Assembly (NCBI GenBank): GCA_012841735.1
Contig: DUUE01000321.1
Location: 1-6,525 of the forward strand
From: Bacillota bacterium
GTDB lineage: Bacteria; Bacillota; Dethiobacteria; Dethiobacterales; Dethiobacteraceae
Length of the DNA stretch: 6,525 nucleotides
Reading direction: 5' to 3'
The notes beneath the pieces were generated by a model, which did no database searches, was not told the origin of the DNA, and saw only the letters and a program-made list of their open reading frames with translations. Below, piece by piece: positions 4,400 through 6,525 of the stretch; within the stretch, counting starts at the first letter, position 1; each line of letters starts with the position of its first letter. Position numbers and translations under genes: made by a program.

Positions 4400-6016
4400 C
4401 ATGGGCATATTGGGTGCACCGGCGCCGGCCGCCGCATTTTTGTTTTCTTCGGGCTTGTCGACAACCACTGCTTCCGTGGTCAGGAACATGGCTGCAATGC
4501 TGGCCGCATTTTGCAGCGCGGAGCGGGTAACTTTTGCCGGGTCGGGGATACCGTCCTCAATCATGTCTACGAAAGAATCGGTGGCGGCATTGTAGCCTAC
4601 TCCCGGGGCGGAAGCTTTTACTTTTTCCACAATGATGGAGCCTTCCATGCCCGCATTAAGCGCAATCTGGCGGACAGGCTCTTCCAGGGCGCGACGGACA
4701 ATATTCACACCCGTCAGCTCGTCGCCCTCTACCTCCAGGTTGTCAAGGGCATGAATGGCATTAATATAGGCTGTACCGCCGCCGGGGACAATCCCCTCTT
4801 CCACCGCCGCCCGTGTGGCGGAGAGAGCGTCTTCAATGCGCAGTTTTCTTTCTTTCATTTCCACTTCGGTAGCTGCACCGACTTCAATCACAGCCACGCC
4901 TCCGGCCAGTTTGGCAAGGCGCTCCTGCAATTTTTCGCGGTCATAGTCGGAAGTGGTGTCTTCAATCTGGAGACGGATCTGGGCAATACGCTTCTTGATT
5001 TCATCGGCGCTGCCCGCACCGTCAACAATAACGGTCTCTTCCTTGGAAACACGTACCTGGCGGGCACGGCCCAGCATGGACAGATCGGCATTCTTCAGTT
5101 CGAGTCCCAGTTCTTCGGAAATGACCTGTCCACCGGTCAGGATGGCAATATCTTGCAGCATGGCTTTGCGGCGGTCGCCGAAGCCGGGTGCTTTCACGGC
5201 AACGCAGTTGAAAGTACCGCGCAGTTTATTGACAATCAGAGTGGCAAGGGCTTCTCCTTCCACATCTTCGGCCACCAGCAGCAGGGGCTTGCCGGACTGG
5301 ACCACTTTCTCCAGAACGGGAAGAATATCATGAACATTGCTTAATTTCTTGTCTGTCAGCAGGATGTAAGGCTCTTCCAGGATGGCTTCCATTTTCTCCG
5401 TATCAGTTACCATGTAGGGGGAAATGTAGCCGCGGTCAAACATCATCCCTTCCACCACTTTCAAGTCGGTGGTGAAACCTTTGGACTCTTCCACGGTAAT
5501 GACGCCGTCTTTGCCCACTTTTTCCATGGCTTCGGCAATCAGGTCACCCACGGCTTTATCGTCCGCTGAAATGGCGGCAACCTGGGAGATGGCTTCTTTG
5601 GTTTCAATGGGACGGGACTGTTCCTTAATGGATTCAACAGCGGCATTTACCGCTTTTTCTATCCCGCGTTTAATCTCCATGGGATTGGCACCGGCGGTAA
5701 CGTTCTTAATCCCTTCACGGATGATGGCTTGTGCCAGCAGGGTAGCGGTGGTGGTGCCGTCACCGGCCACATCCTGTGTTTTGGTGGCAACTTCTTTAAC
5801 AAGCTGTGCACCCACATTTTCAAACGGGTCTTCCAGTTCAATTTCCTTGGCAATAGTAACACCGTCATTGGTGATAAGAGGTGCCCCGAATTTTTTCTCC
5901 AGCACAACATTGCGGCCTTTGGGCCCCAAGGTTACTTTCACGGTGTCGGCTAATTTATTGACGCCTCTTTCCAGTGCACGGCGTGCCTCTTCACGAAAAT
6001 AAATATCTTTGGCCAT
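4394..6016 (-). CDS. groEL: Chaperonin GroEL (Hsp60)
   Basis: This is the group I chaperonin subunit, which forms a double heptameric ring in the cytosol and folds client proteins with the GroES lid in an ATP-driven cycle. The 540 residues are full length and colinear with the family. ATP-site motifs are present: LGPKGRNV (30-37), NDG with Asp51, GDGTTTAT (85-92), DALSATRAAVEEG with Asp396, and GGGTA (412-416). The apical domain (about 190-375) is intact. The C-terminal tail ends AGAPNMPMM instead of the usual Gly-Gly-Met repeats. The start follows AAGGAGG (6027-6033) at a 10-nt spacing. It lies 38 bp downstream of groES with no terminator or promoter between them, so both share the CIRCE-controlled transcript. 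Confidence 0.99.
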   Translation of the reverse strand: MAKDIYFREEARRALERGVNKLADTVKVTLGPKGRNVVLEKKFGAPLITNDGVTIAKEIELEDPFENVGAQLVKEVATKTQDVAGDGTTTATLLAQAIIREGIKNVTAGANPMEIKRGIEKAVNAAVESIKEQSRPIETKEAISQVAAISADDKAVGDLIAEAMEKVGKDGVITVEESKGFTTDLKVVEGMMFDRGYISPYMVTDTEKMEAILEEPYILLTDKKLSNVHDILPVLEKVVQSGKPLLLVAEDVEGEALATLIVNKLRGTFNCVAVKAPGFGDRRKAMLQDIAILTGGQVISEELGLELKNADLSMLGRARQVRVSKEETVIVDGAGSADEIKKRIAQIRLQIEDTTSDYDREKLQERLAKLAGGVAVIEVGAATEVEMKERKLRIEDALSATRAAVEEGIVPGGGTAYINAIHALDNLEVEGDELTGVNIVRRALEEPVRQIALNAGMEGSIIVEKVKASAPGVGYNAATDSFVDMIEDGIPDPAKVTRSALQNAASIAAMFLTTEAVVVDKPEENKNAAAGAGAPNMPMM

Positions 6017-6054
6017 GAGTTCTCTGCCTCCTTAATTTAAAATGAAATATGTGC

Positions 6055-6342
6055 TTAAACCAGTTTGCCCAGGATATCATCCTGACGCATAATTAAGTAT
6101 TCTTCGCCGTCGATTTTAATTTCCGTACCGGCGTATTTGGAGAAGAGAACACGGTCACCCACAGCGACGTCCATTTCCACACGGGTACCGTTATCCAGAA
6201 CACGGCCGTTACCAACTGCCATTACTTCTCCTTCCTGGGGCTTTTCTTTTGCCTTGTCAGGCAGGACAATGCCGCTGGCCGTTTTTTCTTCAGCCTCCAG
6301 GGGCTTGATGACCACGCGATCGCCTAAGGGTTTGATTCTCAT
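6055..6342 (-). CDS. groES: Co-chaperonin GroES (Hsp10)
   Basis: GroES caps the GroEL ring as a heptameric lid. The 95-residue product has the normal length and motifs: the N-terminal IKPLGDRVVIKP strand, the mobile loop (about 16-33) with the hydrophobic Ile25-Val26-Leu27 tripeptide that docks on GroEL, the roof hairpin near NGRVLDNG, and the conserved C-terminal GEEYLIMRQDDILG. The start is fixed by AAAGGAGG (6350-6357), 7 nt upstream. It is the first gene of the groESL operon and is under the CIRCE operator, so it is predicted to be repressed by HrcA at normal temperature and induced by heat or misfolded protein. Confidence 0.99.
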   Translation of the reverse strand: MRIKPLGDRVVIKPLEAEEKTASGIVLPDKAKEKPQEGEVMAVGNGRVLDNGTRVEMDVAVGDRVLFSKYAGTEIKIDGEEYLIMRQDDILGKLV

Positions 6343-6378
6343 AAATTAACCTCCTTTGTGTAAGTTGGTATATTGTTG

Positions 6379-6405
6379 TTAGCACTCTATGGATGCGAGT
6401 GCTAA
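6379..6405. promoter_or_regulatory. CIRCE operator (HrcA binding site)
   Basis: TTAGCACTC - 9 bp - GAGTGCTAA is an exact match to the CIRCE consensus. It lies between the predicted -10 and the groES SD, in the transcribed leader, the usual position for HrcA repression of groESL. HrcA activity is known to depend on GroEL, giving feedback control. hrcA itself is not in the window. Confidence 0.98.
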
Positions 6406-6419
6406 TTTTCACACTTGTA

Positions 6420-6448
6420 ATGTTATAAAATATCCGTGCGGAACGCAA
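6420..6448 (-). promoter_or_regulatory. groESL promoter (sigmaA type)
   Basis: On the minus strand TTGCGT (6443-6448) is followed by TATAAC (6422-6427, 15-bp spacer) or, with the better 17-bp spacer, TAACAT (6420-6425). Which hexamer serves as -10 cannot be decided by eye. The start would fall near 6413, just upstream of CIRCE, as expected for an HrcA-controlled promoter. Confidence 0.6.
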
Positions 6449-6469
6449 GCTGATAAGCAGGATTATTAA

Positions 6470-6487
6470 GGCAATTACCGGCAATTA
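6470..6487. repeat. Direct repeat GGCAATTA, 10-bp period, upstream of the groESL promoter
   Basis: GGCAATTA occurs at 6470-6477 and again at 6480-6487, one helical turn apart, about 22 bp upstream of the -35. The unit in the middle also reads as the near-palindrome AATTACCGGCAATT. It could be a second regulatory site; no known factor is recognised. The remaining sequence to the right edge is AT-rich intergenic DNA with no supportable gene. Confidence 0.4.
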
Positions 6488-6525
6488 TGCACAAATAACT
6501 TAATTTATCCTTGCCTTTCTTGCAT

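Noticed and set aside
4511..5344. 277-codon plus-strand open frame opposite groEL
   Set aside because: Antisense shadow of a strongly conserved gene; Phe/Gly/Asn-rich without domain features, a known by-product of groEL codon use.
6290..6484. 64-codon minus-strand frame across the groESL control region
   Set aside because: Overlaps CIRCE, the SD and the groES start in another frame; no SD and no plausible product.
1..6525. Mobile element, CRISPR, toxin-antitoxin or defence system
   Set aside because: No transposase, integrase, spaced repeat array or small paired ORFs were seen; all complete genes are recognisable housekeeping types or a common enzyme family.

Overview
The window looks like chromosomal DNA from a low-to-medium GC Gram-positive bacterium (Bacillota, probably a Clostridia- or Negativicutes-type anaerobe). 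The basis is strong AGGAGG-type Shine-Dalgarno sequences, short T-tailed intrinsic terminators, a textbook CIRCE/HrcA operator in front of groESL, and GroEL/GroES, Mrp and GuaA proteins of the Firmicute type. The exact taxon cannot be fixed from the sequence alone. I see no mobile element, CRISPR array, rRNA or tRNA.

All six genes lie on the minus strand, so transcription runs from right to left. From the right edge: about 120 bp of control region with a sigmaA-like promoter and a perfect CIRCE operator; groES and groEL, 38 bp apart, closed by a strong terminator whose stem takes in the groEL stop codon; an ApbC/Mrp-type Fe-S carrier ATPase (mrp) with its own extended -10 promoter and terminator; a membrane-anchored calcineurin-like metallophosphoesterase of the YaeI/YkuE type; guaA (GMP synthase) with its own promoter, a leader stem-loop next to its Shine-Dalgarno, and a terminator; then a 354-bp intergenic stretch leading to a membrane-protein gene that runs off the left edge.

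Functionally the genes are housekeeping: protein folding (GroES/GroEL, heat-inducible through HrcA), Fe-S cluster trafficking (Mrp), a phosphoesterase probably acting at the membrane, and the last step of GMP synthesis. They are co-oriented, but terminators follow groEL, mrp and guaA, and probably the phosphoesterase gene, so this looks like a row of short transcription units rather than one operon.

I did not find a clear previously undescribed system. The most interesting signals are non-coding: (1) two copies of an 18-bp palindrome, TTGCAG-N6-CTGCAA, spaced 93 bp apart and bracketing the predicted promoter of the left-edge membrane gene, like a paired operator; (2) an extended inverted repeat at the groEL end; (3) an 8-bp direct repeat with 10-bp period upstream of the groES promoter. 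In protein sequence, GuaA has SGSAGS where the usual oxyanion-strand motif is SGGPxS.
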